A stretch of DNA of 64,000 bases from Kibdelosporangium banguiense (GTDB taxonomy: Bacteria; Actinomycetota; Actinomycetes; Mycobacteriales; Pseudonocardiaceae), in the NCBI RefSeq assembly GCF_017876405.1, contig NZ_JAGINW010000001.1, positions 8,755,203 through 8,819,202 of the forward strand, given 5' to 3'. Position 1 is the first letter of the stretch, and each line of letters opens with the position of its first letter. The position numbers were made by a program, and so were the translations under genes. This document shows, piece after piece, positions 52,046 through 60,984 of this stretch. The notes under the pieces are model-generated. The model ran no database searches and was not told where the DNA came from. It saw only the letters and a list, made by a program, of their open reading frames with translations.

Positions 52046-52084
52046 CAAGGTCACCCTAACCTAACTTAGGTGAGCCTCAACTAC
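52046..52084 (-). promoter_or_regulatory. tandem IdeR/DmdR iron boxes and promoter
   Basis: Two 19-bp sites resemble the actinobacterial DtxR/IdeR consensus TTAGGTTAGGCTAACCTAA. The site at 52066-52084 (minus strand GTAGTTGAGGCTCACCTAA) fits the related TTAGGTTAGGCTCACCTAA form at 16 of 19 positions; the site at 52046-52064 (TTAGGTTAGGGTGACCTTG) fits at about 15 of 19. A promoter TTGAGG-16-TAGGGT (52080-52053) lies across them, so iron-loaded repressor would shut off the siderophore operon. Confidence 0.82.
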
Positions 52085-52155
52085 TACCGACGAAGGGTGA
52101 TGCACGTCGCTTTTCGCCGAGACCGGCGGAGCTGGTCGCCCTGTGCCGGGGCCGA

Positions 52156-53133
52156 TTACTCGCCTTGACCGCGGGCGAAGCGCTCGGTGGCGGCGATGAT
52201 CGCCGTGGTCATGCCGCCGCCGCGGTGACCGGTGTCGTCGAGAACCACGAGCTCGCTTCCGGGCCAGGCCCGGTGCAGCGCCCAGGCCGTGTCGAGCGGA
52301 CCGCTGACGTCGTACCGCCCGTGGATCAACACGGCAGCAATCCCGTGGAGCCGTTCGATGTCACGCAGTAGCTGCCCGTCTTCCAGAAAGCAGCCGTGGG
52401 ACCAGTAATGGGTCACCAGACGGGCGAAGACCAGCTGAAATGCCGGGTCGGCGATCGACAGGGACGGTTCGGCGTCGGGAGCCAGCGACATATGCGTGTC
52501 CTCCCACTCGCACCATCGGTGTGCGGCCGTGGCCCGGGCCTCGGGGTCGGGATCGTGCAGCAGCCGGCTGTAGGCGGCTGACAGGTCGCCGTCGCGTTCG
52601 GCGGCGGGCACGCCGACGCGGAACCGTTCCCACTCGCGCGGGAAAACGCGGCCCATGTCACGAGTGATCCAGTCAGTCTCGCGCCGGTCGCCGCTGGTCA
52701 CGGCCGCGAGCACCATCTCGGTCACCCGCTCCGGAAATGCCTGCGCGTAGGCCAGAGCGAGTGTGACGCCCCACGAGCCACCGAACACCAGCCAGCGCTC
52801 GATTCCCAGGTGGACGCGCAGCGCCTCGATGTCGGCGACGAGGTGCTGGGTGGTGTTCGCCGACAGGTCGACGACCGGGTCGGCCGCCGAAGGGGTGCTG
52901 CGCCCGCAGTTGCGCTGGTCGAACAGGACCACGCGGTAGCGGTCCGGGTCGAACAGGCTCCGCAGCCTCGGAGAGCTCCCCGAGCCGGGACCACCGTGCA
53001 GCGCGACGGCCGGCTTGCCGTCAGGGTTGCCCGACACCTCCCAATACAGCGAATGGCCGTCGCCGACGTCCAACATGCCTGACTCGTGTGGCTCGGTCGA
53101 TCGATAACGCCCGTCATCGGATGTATTCGCCAT
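52156..53133 (-). CDS. pip: prolyl aminopeptidase (S33 family)
   Basis: A 325-residue alpha/beta hydrolase has the oxyanion signature HGGPGSGSSPRLR, the family mark DQRNCGRSTP, the nucleophile elbow GGSWGVTLALAYA and the catalytic His in LDDTGHRGGGM. This is the typical proline iminopeptidase, which releases N-terminal Pro from peptides in the cytoplasm. ATG 53133 is taken as the start; the frame continues 11 codons upstream without a better site. It follows the hydroxyacyl-CoA dehydrogenase gene by 52 bases on the same strand and is unrelated in function to the siderophore operon below it. Confidence 0.9.
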   Translation of the reverse strand: MANTSDDGRYRSTEPHESGMLDVGDGHSLYWEVSGNPDGKPAVALHGGPGSGSSPRLRSLFDPDRYRVVLFDQRNCGRSTPSAADPVVDLSANTTQHLVADIEALRVHLGIERWLVFGGSWGVTLALAYAQAFPERVTEMVLAAVTSGDRRETDWITRDMGRVFPREWERFRVGVPAAERDGDLSAAYSRLLHDPDPEARATAAHRWCEWEDTHMSLAPDAEPSLSIADPAFQLVFARLVTHYWSHGCFLEDGQLLRDIERLHGIAAVLIHGRYDVSGPLDTAWALHRAWPGSELVVLDDTGHRGGGMTTAIIAATERFARGQGE

Positions 53134-53185
53134 ACAGCCATGATCGCGCACTAGTGCCCGACGCAAGGGATGCGGCCGATCCTGA

Positions 53186-54037
53186 TCATGCGGCGTGGAA
53201 GCCGCGGCCCGCTTTCCTGCCGAGGGCGCCGGCTTCGACCATGCGCAGCAACAACGGCGGTGGAGCGTAGAGCGGTTCTTTGTACTCCTGGTACATCGCC
53301 TCGGCTATCGATGTGACGACGTCCAGGCCGATCAGGTCGGCGAGTTGCAGCGGCCCCATGGGGTGGTTGCAGCCGAGGGTCATGGCCCGGTCGACGGCTT
53401 CGGCCGAGGTGAAGCCGGATTCGACCATCCGGATCGCGCCCAGGATGTAGGGGATCAGCAGGGCGTTGACGGTGAAGCCGGCCCGGTCGGGTGACCAGAC
53501 CACTTGTTTGCCGAGCTGGGAGGCGGCGAAGTGTTCCGCGGCGGCCCTGGTTTTGTCGCTTGTGGACAGTGAGGCGATGAGTTCGGTGAGGGGCAGGGCC
53601 GTCACCGGGTTGAAGAAGTGGATGCCGATGACGTTCTCGGGGCGGCTGGTGGCCGCCGCGAGCCGGATGATCGGGATTGAGGACGTGTTCGAGGCCAGGA
53701 CCGCGTCCGGCGCCGCCATGACTCTGTCGAGGTCTTTGAAGAGGTGGAGCTTGGCCTGTTCGTCCTCGGTCACGCTTTCGATGACGAGTTGCCGGTCGGC
53801 CAGGTCGTCGATCGTGTGCACGAAGATGATGCGGGAGAGGGCGTCGTCGCGGTCGAAGCCCGTGATCCGGCCTTTGGTCATCGCGCGGTCCAGCGACGCT
53901 GCGAGGCGCCGTCGGCCACAGTGTTCGGAGTCGCGGCCGCTGACGGCCACTTTCACCGAAAGGTGTGCCCGGGCGCAGATCTCGGCGATGCCCGCCCCCA
54001 TCGTGCCGCAGCCGACCACTCCGACGCGTTCCACCAT
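53186..54037 (-). CDS. 3-hydroxybutyryl/3-hydroxyacyl-CoA dehydrogenase
   Basis: A 283-residue NAD-dependent dehydrogenase has the Rossmann motif GVVGCGTMGAGIAEICARA, SNTSSIPIIRLA, the catalytic His in IGIHFFNPVTALPLTEL and the C-terminal NHPMGPLQLADLIGLDV. It oxidises 3-hydroxyacyl-CoA esters such as 3-hydroxybutyryl-CoA. ATG 54037 has AAGGGA upstream; a second ATG at 54052 lacks one. No other beta-oxidation gene is close. It is divergent from the TetR-like gene at 54224. Confidence 0.9.
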   Translation of the reverse strand: MVERVGVVGCGTMGAGIAEICARAHLSVKVAVSGRDSEHCGRRRLAASLDRAMTKGRITGFDRDDALSRIIFVHTIDDLADRQLVIESVTEDEQAKLHLFKDLDRVMAAPDAVLASNTSSIPIIRLAAATSRPENVIGIHFFNPVTALPLTELIASLSTSDKTRAAAEHFAASQLGKQVVWSPDRAGFTVNALLIPYILGAIRMVESGFTSAEAVDRAMTLGCNHPMGPLQLADLIGLDVVTSIAEAMYQEYKEPLYAPPPLLLRMVEAGALGRKAGRGFHAA

Positions 54038-54181
54038 GGAAATCCCTTTCATCGCAAGGCGTTTCGGCTGGTGAGTGCGCGGATCGCGGCATCGGGCGGC
54101 AAAAGTGGCCAGAGTGCCGGAACACTCACACGGCCGCCTGCCCGCAGCCCATGGCCATCGTACCGGCGCGCACAAGATCTG

Positions 54182-54210
54182 ACGAACGTGTTCGTAACGA
54201 ACATGTTCGT
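54182..54210 (+). promoter_or_regulatory. tandem palindromic operator of TetR-like repressor
   Basis: ACGAACGTGTTCGT (54182-54195) and ACGAACATGTTCGT (54197-54210) are repeated with a 15-base period. The second is a perfect 14-bp palindrome and the first has perfect 6-bp half-sites. They end 13 bases before the regulator GTG, so the start may be leaderless or the sites overlap the promoter. Confidence 0.8.
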
Positions 54211-54223
54211 GTACGCTGGCGTC

Positions 54224-54889
54224 GTGAACGCACCGCGAAGCCGCCGGGAACGACCGGCGAAACCGGCTCTGACCAGGGCAGGGATTGTGGCGACCGCCGT
54301 CGGGCTGATGAAGGCGGAAGGCCTCGACCGGGTCACGATGCGCCGGCTGGCGACCGAACTCGATACCGGAGCGGCCTCGCTGTATGTCTACGTCCGCAAC
54401 ACGGCCGAGTTGCACGCCGCCGTGCTCGACGAGCTGCTGGGCACCGTGAATCTGCGCCCTGGCAAGGGAGAATGGCAGGACCGGCTGGTCGAGGTTCTCA
54501 CCTCGTACACGAAGGTCCTGTTCGACCATCCTGGTCTCGCGCAGTCCGCGCTGGTGGCCCGGCCGTCCGGGCCCCACTACCTCAATCTCGTCGAAGCCGT
54601 GCTGGCGTTGCTGTCCGAGGGCGGGATCCCGCCTGGACAGGCGGCCTGGGGAATCGATCTGCTGCTGCAGACGGCGACCGCGACCGCTGCCGAGCACCAG
54701 GCTGGCGACTCCCCCGCGGACTGGGATCTGGTCGAAGCCGCGGTGCGCAACGCCTCCCCGAAGACCCATCCGCACATCGCCGCGCTCGGTTCCGATCTTC
54801 TCAGCGGTTCCGGGCCCCAACGGCTCGCGTGGGGATTTCGGGTCCTGATCAACGGAACACGCAGCACACCAAGGGAGCCATCAGAATGA
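54224..54889 (+). CDS. TetR family regulator
   Basis: A 221-residue protein has a TetR DNA-binding domain (ALTRAGIVATAVGLMKAEG, then VTMRRLATELDTGAASLYVY) and a C-terminal ligand domain of the TetR_C type. GTG 54224 lies just downstream of two palindromes that it very likely binds. Its stop overlaps the ATG of the following flavin monooxygenase (ATGA), so the pair is one unit. The ligand is probably the monooxygenase substrate. Longer open frames running in from the left are not real. Confidence 0.87.
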   Translation: MNAPRSRRERPAKPALTRAGIVATAVGLMKAEGLDRVTMRRLATELDTGAASLYVYVRNTAELHAAVLDELLGTVNLRPGKGEWQDRLVEVLTSYTKVLFDHPGLAQSALVARPSGPHYLNLVEAVLALLSEGGIPPGQAAWGIDLLLQTATATAAEHQAGDSPADWDLVEAAVRNASPKTHPHIAALGSDLLSGSGPQRLAWGFRVLINGTRSTPREPSE

Positions 54890-55965
54890 TCACCATCGTC
54901 GGTGCCGGTCTGGGCGGTCTCACGCTCGCCCGGGTACTGCGCCGCAACGGGATCGAAGCGACTGTCTACGATCTCGACTCGTCGCCCACCGCACGGGACC
55001 AGGGCGGCATGCTCGACATGCACGAGGAATCCGGCCAGGAAGCCCTCCGCGCGGCCGGCCTGTTCGAGGAATTCCGCGAGATCATCCTTCCCGGTGGCGA
55101 AGCCACCCGCATCTACGACAGGCACGCCACCCTTCACTGGCGCAACGACAACGAAGTCGGCAGGCCGGAAGTGAACCGGAAAGACCTGCGCGACCTCTTC
55201 CTCAAGGACACCCCAGTCCGTTGGGGCGCCAAAGTCACCGGGGCACACCCGCGAGGCGACGGCACACACGAGGTCACCCTCGCCGACGGAACCTCCTTCA
55301 CCACTCCCCTACTGATCGGCGCCGACGGAGCCTGGTCGAGAATCCGGCCGCTCGTCTCCGAGGCCACACCGGTCCGCGCCGACATCTGCTTCGCCGAGGT
55401 GAACCTGTTCGACGCGGACAACGGTCATCCGGCCGCCGCCGATCTCGTCGGGCCGGGCATGATGTTCGCGCTGGGTGAGGGAAAAGGGTTTCTCGCCCAC
55501 CGCGAACCCCACGGCCGCCTGCACATCTATGTCGCACTACGCACCCGGCAAACGGAACTGTCACAAGAGTTCCTGCTGTCGCAGTTCGCCGACTGGGATC
55601 CGCAGTTCCATGCGCTGATCACAGACGCGGACACCGGCCTCGTCTCCCGCTCGATCCACACACTGCCCGTCGGACACCGCTGGGAACGCACTCCCGGCGT
55701 GACCCTTCTGGGCGACGCCGCCCACCTGATGTCCCCATTCGCAGGCGAGGGCGCCAACCTGGCGATGCTCGACGGTGCCGAACTCGCGTTGGCCATCGCC
55801 GCGAATCCGCAGGACCCAGAGAAAGCCTTGCTCAAGTACGAGCAGACCATGTTCGCGCGCAGCAAGGCCGCCGCCGCCATGTCCGCCGCGAGTCTCGAAC
55901 TCTGCTTCCAGGCCGACGCACCGCACGGCGTGGTCGCGCAGATGGCCGGCCACGCCGCAGCCTGA
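54886..55965 (+). CDS. FAD-dependent monooxygenase, TetX-like
   Basis: A 359-residue class A flavoprotein has the FAD motif MITIVGAGLGGLTLARVL, then GGMLDMHEESGQEALRAAGL and RPEVNRKDLRDLFL, which closely parallel the tetracycline monooxygenase TetX (GGTLDLHKGSGQEA and NPEINRNDLR). GDAAHLMSPFAGEGANLAM is the second FAD motif and KYEQTMFARSKAA matches the TetX C terminus. It may hydroxylate and inactivate a tetracycline or another aromatic polyketide. It is coupled to the TetR-like gene; whether it confers resistance cannot be read from sequence. Confidence 0.85.
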   Translation: MITIVGAGLGGLTLARVLRRNGIEATVYDLDSSPTARDQGGMLDMHEESGQEALRAAGLFEEFREIILPGGEATRIYDRHATLHWRNDNEVGRPEVNRKDLRDLFLKDTPVRWGAKVTGAHPRGDGTHEVTLADGTSFTTPLLIGADGAWSRIRPLVSEATPVRADICFAEVNLFDADNGHPAAADLVGPGMMFALGEGKGFLAHREPHGRLHIYVALRTRQTELSQEFLLSQFADWDPQFHALITDADTGLVSRSIHTLPVGHRWERTPGVTLLGDAAHLMSPFAGEGANLAMLDGAELALAIAANPQDPEKALLKYEQTMFARSKAAAAMSAASLELCFQADAPHGVVAQMAGHAAA

Positions 55966-55966
55966 A

Positions 55967-56137
55967 TCAGACGCGCGGTCCGAGGAACAGGCCACCACTC
56001 GCGTCGATGACCTGACCGGTGATCCACCGTGCCGCATCCGAGGCGAGTAACGCGACCACATCGGCGATGTCGTCGGGACCGCCCAGCGAGCAGCCTTTGG
56101 TCCGCCGCATCGGCAGGGCGCTCATCGACTCGGCCAC
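55967..56137 (-). pseudogene. C-terminal fragment of short-chain dehydrogenase
   Basis: About 57 codons remain of an SDR: GGPDDIADVVALLASDAARW, then ITGQVIDASGGLFLGPRV, the standard C-terminal end of SDR enzymes. The Rossmann start and the catalytic YxxxK are missing, and the frame upstream loses similarity near 56137, where a TetR fragment on the other strand begins. It is a remnant and not functional. Confidence 0.75.
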
Positions 56138-56486
56138 CGCGTTGACCGGAGATGAGCAGTTTCTGCTGGCGCGTCTGCGGCTCATGATCTCCACACCGGC
56201 CTTGCGGGCCAAACACCTGGACAACCACTACGCCCTTCAGCAGGCGATCGTCGCCGCTCTTGAGGCCGATGCCGTCAAGGACGACAAAGCGTTCCAGGCC
56301 CAGGCGGCGGCCAGCGCCTGCCTGGCCGCACTGCACACGGCGTTGGTGCGCTGGGCCGAGGACGACGGCCGGACTCCGCTGCCCGACATGATCGCGAAGG
56401 CGCTCGCTGCCGTCTTCGGCGAAGACATGGCTTGGTCCCGCCCGAAATCGCCGGGCGGGACCAAGGGGAACGACTCAGCGTCCTGA
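56112..56486 (+). pseudogene. C-terminal fragment of TetR family regulator
   Basis: The frame encodes the ligand-binding half of a TetR protein (ALIDSATALTGDEQFLLARL, LRAKHLDNHYALQQAIVAAL, LHTALVRWAEDD, MIAKALAAVFGED) but no helix-turn-helix. Its last 17 codons run through the terminator of the GH2 gene and past that gene's stop, so the original stop is also lost. It begins where the opposite-strand SDR fragment ends. Confidence 0.7.
56431..56465 (-). terminator. terminator of GH2 gene
   Basis: A perfect 14-bp stem, CTTGGTCCCGCCCG with CGGGCGGGACCAAG, and a 7-base loop lie 9 bases beyond the stop of the glycoside hydrolase gene. Confidence 0.8.
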
Positions 56487-58976
56487 GGTGTACAGCTGTG
56501 TTACCTCCGCGGCTGGCAATGCACGGTCGAACAGGTGCACCTGGTCGATCGCGCCACGCCAGTAGTCGACGGGGCCGCCGTTGTACTTGGCGCGCCCGAT
56601 GACCGTATTGCCAGCGCCTGGGCCGCCATCACAGGAATACGCGGTGCCCACGGGCTGGCCGTCGACATACAGCGTCAACGAACCCGCTCGGACGTCCCGG
56701 ACACCCACGAGGTGGTACCAGCGGTTGACCTCCGGGGCGGTCGGAGCCAGGGCACGGACTCCGGCGAAGCTGAAGGCGAACCGGTTGTCAGCGCCGGAGT
56801 ACTGCAGGAAGAAGGCGCTGTTGCTGGGGCCGTCCTGGCTGACCGCGGTGGCGAATCCGCCGAGACTGTCGAGCTTCACCCATGCTGCGGCCGTGTAATT
56901 GCCCGCTGTGTCGAGGACGCTGGCACCTGTGTCCACAGTGGAGGTACTGCCGTTGAACTGGACCGCGGAACCGGGATGGCCCGCGGTCCAGGCCGCGCCG
57001 CCGGTCAGGGTGGCGTTGTGTTTGCCGACGGTGTCGGCGGTCGTGGTGCCGGCGGCTTCCTCGAACGGATAGAACGTGATTCCGTCAGGCCCTGGGGTGC
57101 CGGGTCCCGGCGGATTCGGGCTGCCTGTGCCGTCCGCGGATCGGACGATGGCGTCGTTGACGGCCTTGACCTGTTTGAAGTCCATCTTGCGGACTTGCCT
57201 GTCGTAGGTGAAGAAGCCGTTCACCTCGTGCTCGACGTCGGTGATCTGGGTGTAGACGGCCGCGCTGATCCCGCAGCGTTGCGCGACGGCGAGAACATCG
57301 CGTTGGTTCTCGACGTAACGACGGGTCAGTGTGGCCGAGTCGGGCGTCATCTCGTAGGCGTGTCCTTCGCCGAACCACATGTGCCCGGCTACTTCCAGGC
57401 CGAAACCACCGTGTTCACCGTCCACGGCGACACGCGATGCGCTCGGAGCTGGTGCCGCGGGTCCGAGGTAGGCGTGGTGGTCGAGGATGTCGCCCCGACC
57501 GGAATCCCCCTTGGAGGCACAGCAGTTCACGCCGCTGTGGGCGTTCACGAGCCGGCTCGGATCCTGGGCTTTCACCGAGTCGGCGATCCGCCCGGTCGCC
57601 GTGCGGTCCCATTCGCCCCAGCCCTCGTTGAACGGCACCCATGCCACCAGGGACGTGAAGTTCTTGTGCTTGTCGACCATGGTGTGCAGCTCGCGTTCGA
57701 ACTGCTGCTGGGCGTCCGGCGGCGGCAGCTGGTTGGACGTCTTCATCGCCGGCATGTCCTGCCACACCAGCAGTCCCAGCTTGTCGGCGTGGTAGAACCA
57801 CCGGTCCGGCTCGACCTTGATGTGCTTGCGCACGGTGTTGAAGCCGAGGACCTTGTGCTGTTCGAGGTCGAACCGCAGGGCCGCGTCGGTGGGCGCGGTG
57901 TGGATGCCGTCCGGCCAGAATCCCTGGTCCAGTGTGGACATCTGGAACAGGATCCTGCCATTGAGCGTCATCCGGAGTTTGCCGTCCGTACCGGGTTTCA
58001 TGCCGATCTCACGCATGCCGAAGTACGAACCGACGCTGTCCACGGTCCGATACCCGCGAACAAGCCGGACCTTCAAGTCATAGAGGAAAGGCGAATCCGG
58101 CGACCACAGTCTCGGGTTCGGGACAGGGAGTTTGAGCGCACTGTTCGGCGCACCGACAACCCTGCCGACAACGCGGTTCCGGTCATAAGCGACCGCCTCG
58201 ACAGCCAGACCGGATGTGTCACCCTCGACTCGTGCGGTCAGCCGGAGTGTGCTGTCGGACAGGCTCGGTGTCTGGTCGAGCTGGGTGATGTTGGCCGACG
58301 CCACCGGTTCCATCCACACGGTCTGCCAGATCCCTGAGCTGGAGGTGTAGAAGATCCCCCGGTCGGGGACATTGCGCTGTTTGCCGACGGGCTGCCAGGT
58401 CGCGTCCGTCAGGTCGGTCACGCCGACGATCAGTTCCTGCTGACCGCGCCGGGTCAACGCGTCGGTGATGTCCAGGCTGAACGAGTCATAGCCGCCGCGG
58501 TGCGTACCGACCTGCTTGCCGTTCACCCAGATCGTGGCGTCGTAGTCGACCGCGCCGAAGTTCAGTCGCAGCCGGGAATCCCGGCCGACGCGCCAGTCGT
58601 CGGGTACAGAGAACGATCGGCGATACCACATCCGGTCTTCGCGGCGTTGAATCCCGGACAGTGCCGACTCGATCGGGTAAGGCACCAGCACCCGTTCGGC
58701 GAGTGTGTCACCGACCGGCGGCGCCTCCCCCGGTGCGGCGCCGGCGAATTCCCAGACGCCGTTGAGGTTTCGCCACCGTTCCCGGGTCAATTGCGGCCGG
58801 GGGTATTCCGGCAGTGCGTTGTTCGGGCCGACCTGGCTGGTCCACGGTGTGGACAGCGGGGGTTTCCCGGGCTTCCAGCGTGGTTCCGCGGACGCCGGAG
58901 CATGAGTAAGCGCCGTGACGGTCAGCGCGGCGGCTAACAGAGTGATGAGTCTTCTCGTCGTGGGGGTTCTCGACAC
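56475..58976 (-). CDS. secreted GH2 glycoside hydrolase with LamG domain
   Basis: An 833-residue protein has a signal peptide (residues 1 to about 28, APASA-E), a GH2 sugar-binding domain (about 60-220, SALSGIQRREDRMWYRRSFS), an Ig-like domain, and a TIM barrel with the general acid Glu in FNEGWGEWD (about residue 454); the nucleophile region is probably GEHGGFGLE. A C-terminal LamG/concanavalin-like domain (about 630-833) may bind substrate. GH2 covers beta-galactosidases, glucuronidases, mannosidases and a Streptomyces galactofuranosidase. GTG 58976 has a perfect AAAGGAGG. It follows the sugar transporter genes by 23 bases and is the enzyme of that operon. Confidence 0.88.
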   Translation of the reverse strand: MSRTPTTRRLITLLAAALTVTALTHAPASAEPRWKPGKPPLSTPWTSQVGPNNALPEYPRPQLTRERWRNLNGVWEFAGAAPGEAPPVGDTLAERVLVPYPIESALSGIQRREDRMWYRRSFSVPDDWRVGRDSRLRLNFGAVDYDATIWVNGKQVGTHRGGYDSFSLDITDALTRRGQQELIVGVTDLTDATWQPVGKQRNVPDRGIFYTSSSGIWQTVWMEPVASANITQLDQTPSLSDSTLRLTARVEGDTSGLAVEAVAYDRNRVVGRVVGAPNSALKLPVPNPRLWSPDSPFLYDLKVRLVRGYRTVDSVGSYFGMREIGMKPGTDGKLRMTLNGRILFQMSTLDQGFWPDGIHTAPTDAALRFDLEQHKVLGFNTVRKHIKVEPDRWFYHADKLGLLVWQDMPAMKTSNQLPPPDAQQQFERELHTMVDKHKNFTSLVAWVPFNEGWGEWDRTATGRIADSVKAQDPSRLVNAHSGVNCCASKGDSGRGDILDHHAYLGPAAPAPSASRVAVDGEHGGFGLEVAGHMWFGEGHAYEMTPDSATLTRRYVENQRDVLAVAQRCGISAAVYTQITDVEHEVNGFFTYDRQVRKMDFKQVKAVNDAIVRSADGTGSPNPPGPGTPGPDGITFYPFEEAAGTTTADTVGKHNATLTGGAAWTAGHPGSAVQFNGSTSTVDTGASVLDTAGNYTAAAWVKLDSLGGFATAVSQDGPSNSAFFLQYSGADNRFAFSFAGVRALAPTAPEVNRWYHLVGVRDVRAGSLTLYVDGQPVGTAYSCDGGPGAGNTVIGRAKYNGGPVDYWRGAIDQVHLFDRALPAAEVTQLYTSGR

Positions 58977-58999
58977 TGGGCAACCTCCTTTACGAGCGG

Positions 59000-60025
59000 T
59001 TATGAGCGGGATTTGCCGAGATGGGCCCGGCTCAGATATGCCTGGACGGCGACCACGATGGCCAGAAACACGCCGCTGACCACGGATTGGTAGTGCGAGG
59101 ACAAGGTGCCGATCTGGTTGATGACGTTCTGGATCACCATCAGCAGCAGCACGCCCGCCAGCGTGCCGCCGACGGTCCCGGCGCCGCCGGTGAGCAACGT
59201 TCCGCCGATCACGACCGCGGCGATGGCGTCCAACTCCATGCCGACGCCGACGATCGTGACGCCGGAAGCGTAGTAAGCCGCCGACAACGCGCCGGCCAGC
59301 CCCGCGAGCAGGCCGCTGCCGGCGTAGAGCCCCATGGTTCGCCTGGCCACCGGCAGGCCCATCAGCCGGGCAGCTTCCGCACTGCCCCCAATGGCCAGGA
59401 CGGAATGCCCGAACCTGGTGCGCTGCAACACAAGCACACCAACAGCGAACAACGCGATCACGATCCACACCGGGATGCCCAGACCGAGGAAGGTGCCCTG
59501 TCCAGCCTTGGTGAGCACTGCATCCTGCGGCATGAGCCGGGTGGTGGCGCCCTCATCGGTGATCGCCAGCAGCAGGCCGCGGGCGCCCAGCAAGGTCGCC
59601 AGGGTGACGATGAACGGCGCCAGCCTGCCGTACGCCACCAAGGCGCCGTTGAGCAGGCCGACCCCGCCGCACACCACCAGCGGGAGCAGCAGTCCGGCCA
59701 GGCTCCCCCACTGGACTCCGTACGCGGCGAGCACACCACCGAGGGCATAGACCGAGCCGACCGACAGGTCGATGCCGCCGGAGATGATCACGAAGGTCAT
59801 GCCCAGCGCGATGATCGCCAGGAACGAACTCTGCATGGCGATGTTGCGCGCGTTGTCGACCGTCGCGAACGAATCGAACGCGAAGGCCGAGATCAGCACG
59901 ACCAGCGCGAGCACCACGACCGAACCACGGCGCTGGACCAGACCCGCCAACTGTTCGCGCCTGGTCACGCCACTGTCGGCGGTTCCCTCTATGGCCACCG
60001 GGACCTCCGGACGCACGACGGTCAT
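59000..60025 (-). CDS. sugar ABC transporter permease (YjfF-like)
   Basis: A 341-residue RbsC-family inner-membrane permease has about nine or ten hydrophobic helices and the hallmark TFVIISGGIDLSVGSVYALG, then AAVVIGGTLLTGGAGTVGGTL. It pairs with the permease encoded just before it to form a heterodimeric channel, as YtfT/YjfF do for galactofuranose in E. coli. Its ATG overlaps the stop of that gene (ATGA), with AGGGAGGTGG upstream. Confidence 0.87.
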   Translation of the reverse strand: MTVVRPEVPVAIEGTADSGVTRREQLAGLVQRRGSVVVLALVVLISAFAFDSFATVDNARNIAMQSSFLAIIALGMTFVIISGGIDLSVGSVYALGGVLAAYGVQWGSLAGLLLPLVVCGGVGLLNGALVAYGRLAPFIVTLATLLGARGLLLAITDEGATTRLMPQDAVLTKAGQGTFLGLGIPVWIVIALFAVGVLVLQRTRFGHSVLAIGGSAEAARLMGLPVARRTMGLYAGSGLLAGLAGALSAAYYASGVTIVGVGMELDAIAAVVIGGTLLTGGAGTVGGTLAGVLLLMVIQNVINQIGTLSSHYQSVVSGVFLAIVVAVQAYLSRAHLGKSRS

Positions 60026-60984
60026 CCGCCACCTCCCTGGCGTGGCCGTTGCAGGAAGACCGCGACGACGATGATGGCCGCCTGCACCACCAGCGACATC
60101 GACGTGGGCAGGTTGTTCTTGATCAACGTCGCGGAGATCAGCTGCATCAGCAGGGCGCCCGCGACTGTGCCGAGAATCCGCACCCGCCCGCCGGACAAGG
60201 GCGTTCCGCCGACCACGACCGCGGTGATCGCGGCCAGTTCGGACAGCTGGCCGATCGCCGACGGGTCGGACGCCGTCAGCCGCGCGGTCGCGACAATGCC
60301 CGCGATCGCAGCCAGGACGCCACTGATCACGTAGGTCACGATCAGCACCCGCCGGACCGGCAGCCCAGCCAGTTCGCTGGCCGCCCGATTCCCGCCGACC
60401 GCGACCAGCTGCCGTCCGAAAGTCGTGTACCGCACCAGGAATCCGACCAGCAAGGTCAGCACCACCGCGATGAGCACCACGATCGGGATGCCGAGCACCT
60501 TGCCCGCACCCAGCTCCAGCAACGCCGGATTGCGGATGTCCTTGAGCCGTCCGTCGGCCAGCACCAGCGCCAGCCCACGCCCGCCGACCAGCAGCGCCAG
60601 CGTGGCCACGATCGGCTGAATTCCCACGACCGCGACGAGCGTTCCGCTGAACAACCCGCACAGCGCCCCGCCTGCCAGTGCCACGATCAACGCGGGCATC
60701 AGGCCGTATCCGAGATACAGCGGAAGCAGTGCCGCGGCCAGCGCCATCACCGAACCGACCGACAGGTCGACGCCTTCGGTCCCGATGACCAAGGCCATGC
60801 CCAGGGCCGCGATCAGGATCGGGGTGACCTGGACCAGCTGGGTATTGAGGTTCGCCAGGCTTGCGAAGTTCTCGGTGAACGCCAGGTTGTAGAGCACAAG
60901 GACGCCCAGTGCCGCGTAGACGCCGTAGTCCCGCAGCAGGCGTTTCGGCCGGACCCGGGTCTCGGCGGCAACAGTGTCAATCAT
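60022..60984 (-). CDS. sugar ABC transporter permease (YtfT-like)
   Basis: A 320-residue RbsC-family permease has the signature GMALVIGTEGVDLSVGSVMA and ITAVVVGGTPLSGGRVRILG, which are typical of carbohydrate-uptake transporter 2 proteins. It overlaps the ATPase gene by eight bases and the second permease by four. Having two different permeases is less common than one and is the arrangement of ytfT-yjfF. Confidence 0.87.
   Translation of the reverse strand: MIDTVAAETRVRPKRLLRDYGVYAALGVLVLYNLAFTENFASLANLNTQLVQVTPILIAALGMALVIGTEGVDLSVGSVMALAAALLPLYLGYGLMPALIVALAGGALCGLFSGTLVAVVGIQPIVATLALLVGGRGLALVLADGRLKDIRNPALLELGAGKVLGIPIVVLIAVVLTLLVGFLVRYTTFGRQLVAVGGNRAASELAGLPVRRVLIVTYVISGVLAAIAGIVATARLTASDPSAIGQLSELAAITAVVVGGTPLSGGRVRILGTVAGALLMQLISATLIKNNLPTSMSLVVQAAIIVVAVFLQRPRQGGGG

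Noticed and set aside
54182..54210. Tandem repeats considered as a CRISPR-like or attachment site
   Set aside because: Only two copies with a one-base gap, each palindromic, directly before a TetR gene; an operator is the simpler reading.
53744..54223. N-terminal extension of the TetR frame at 54224
   Set aside because: The extension lies antisense to the hydroxyacyl-CoA dehydrogenase and runs through the tandem operator; the TetR fold begins right after 54224.
55967..56486. Insertion-sequence end or phage attachment site at the SDR/TetR junction
   Set aside because: No transposase fragment, terminal inverted repeat, target duplication or tRNA is visible; a simple deletion explains the structure.
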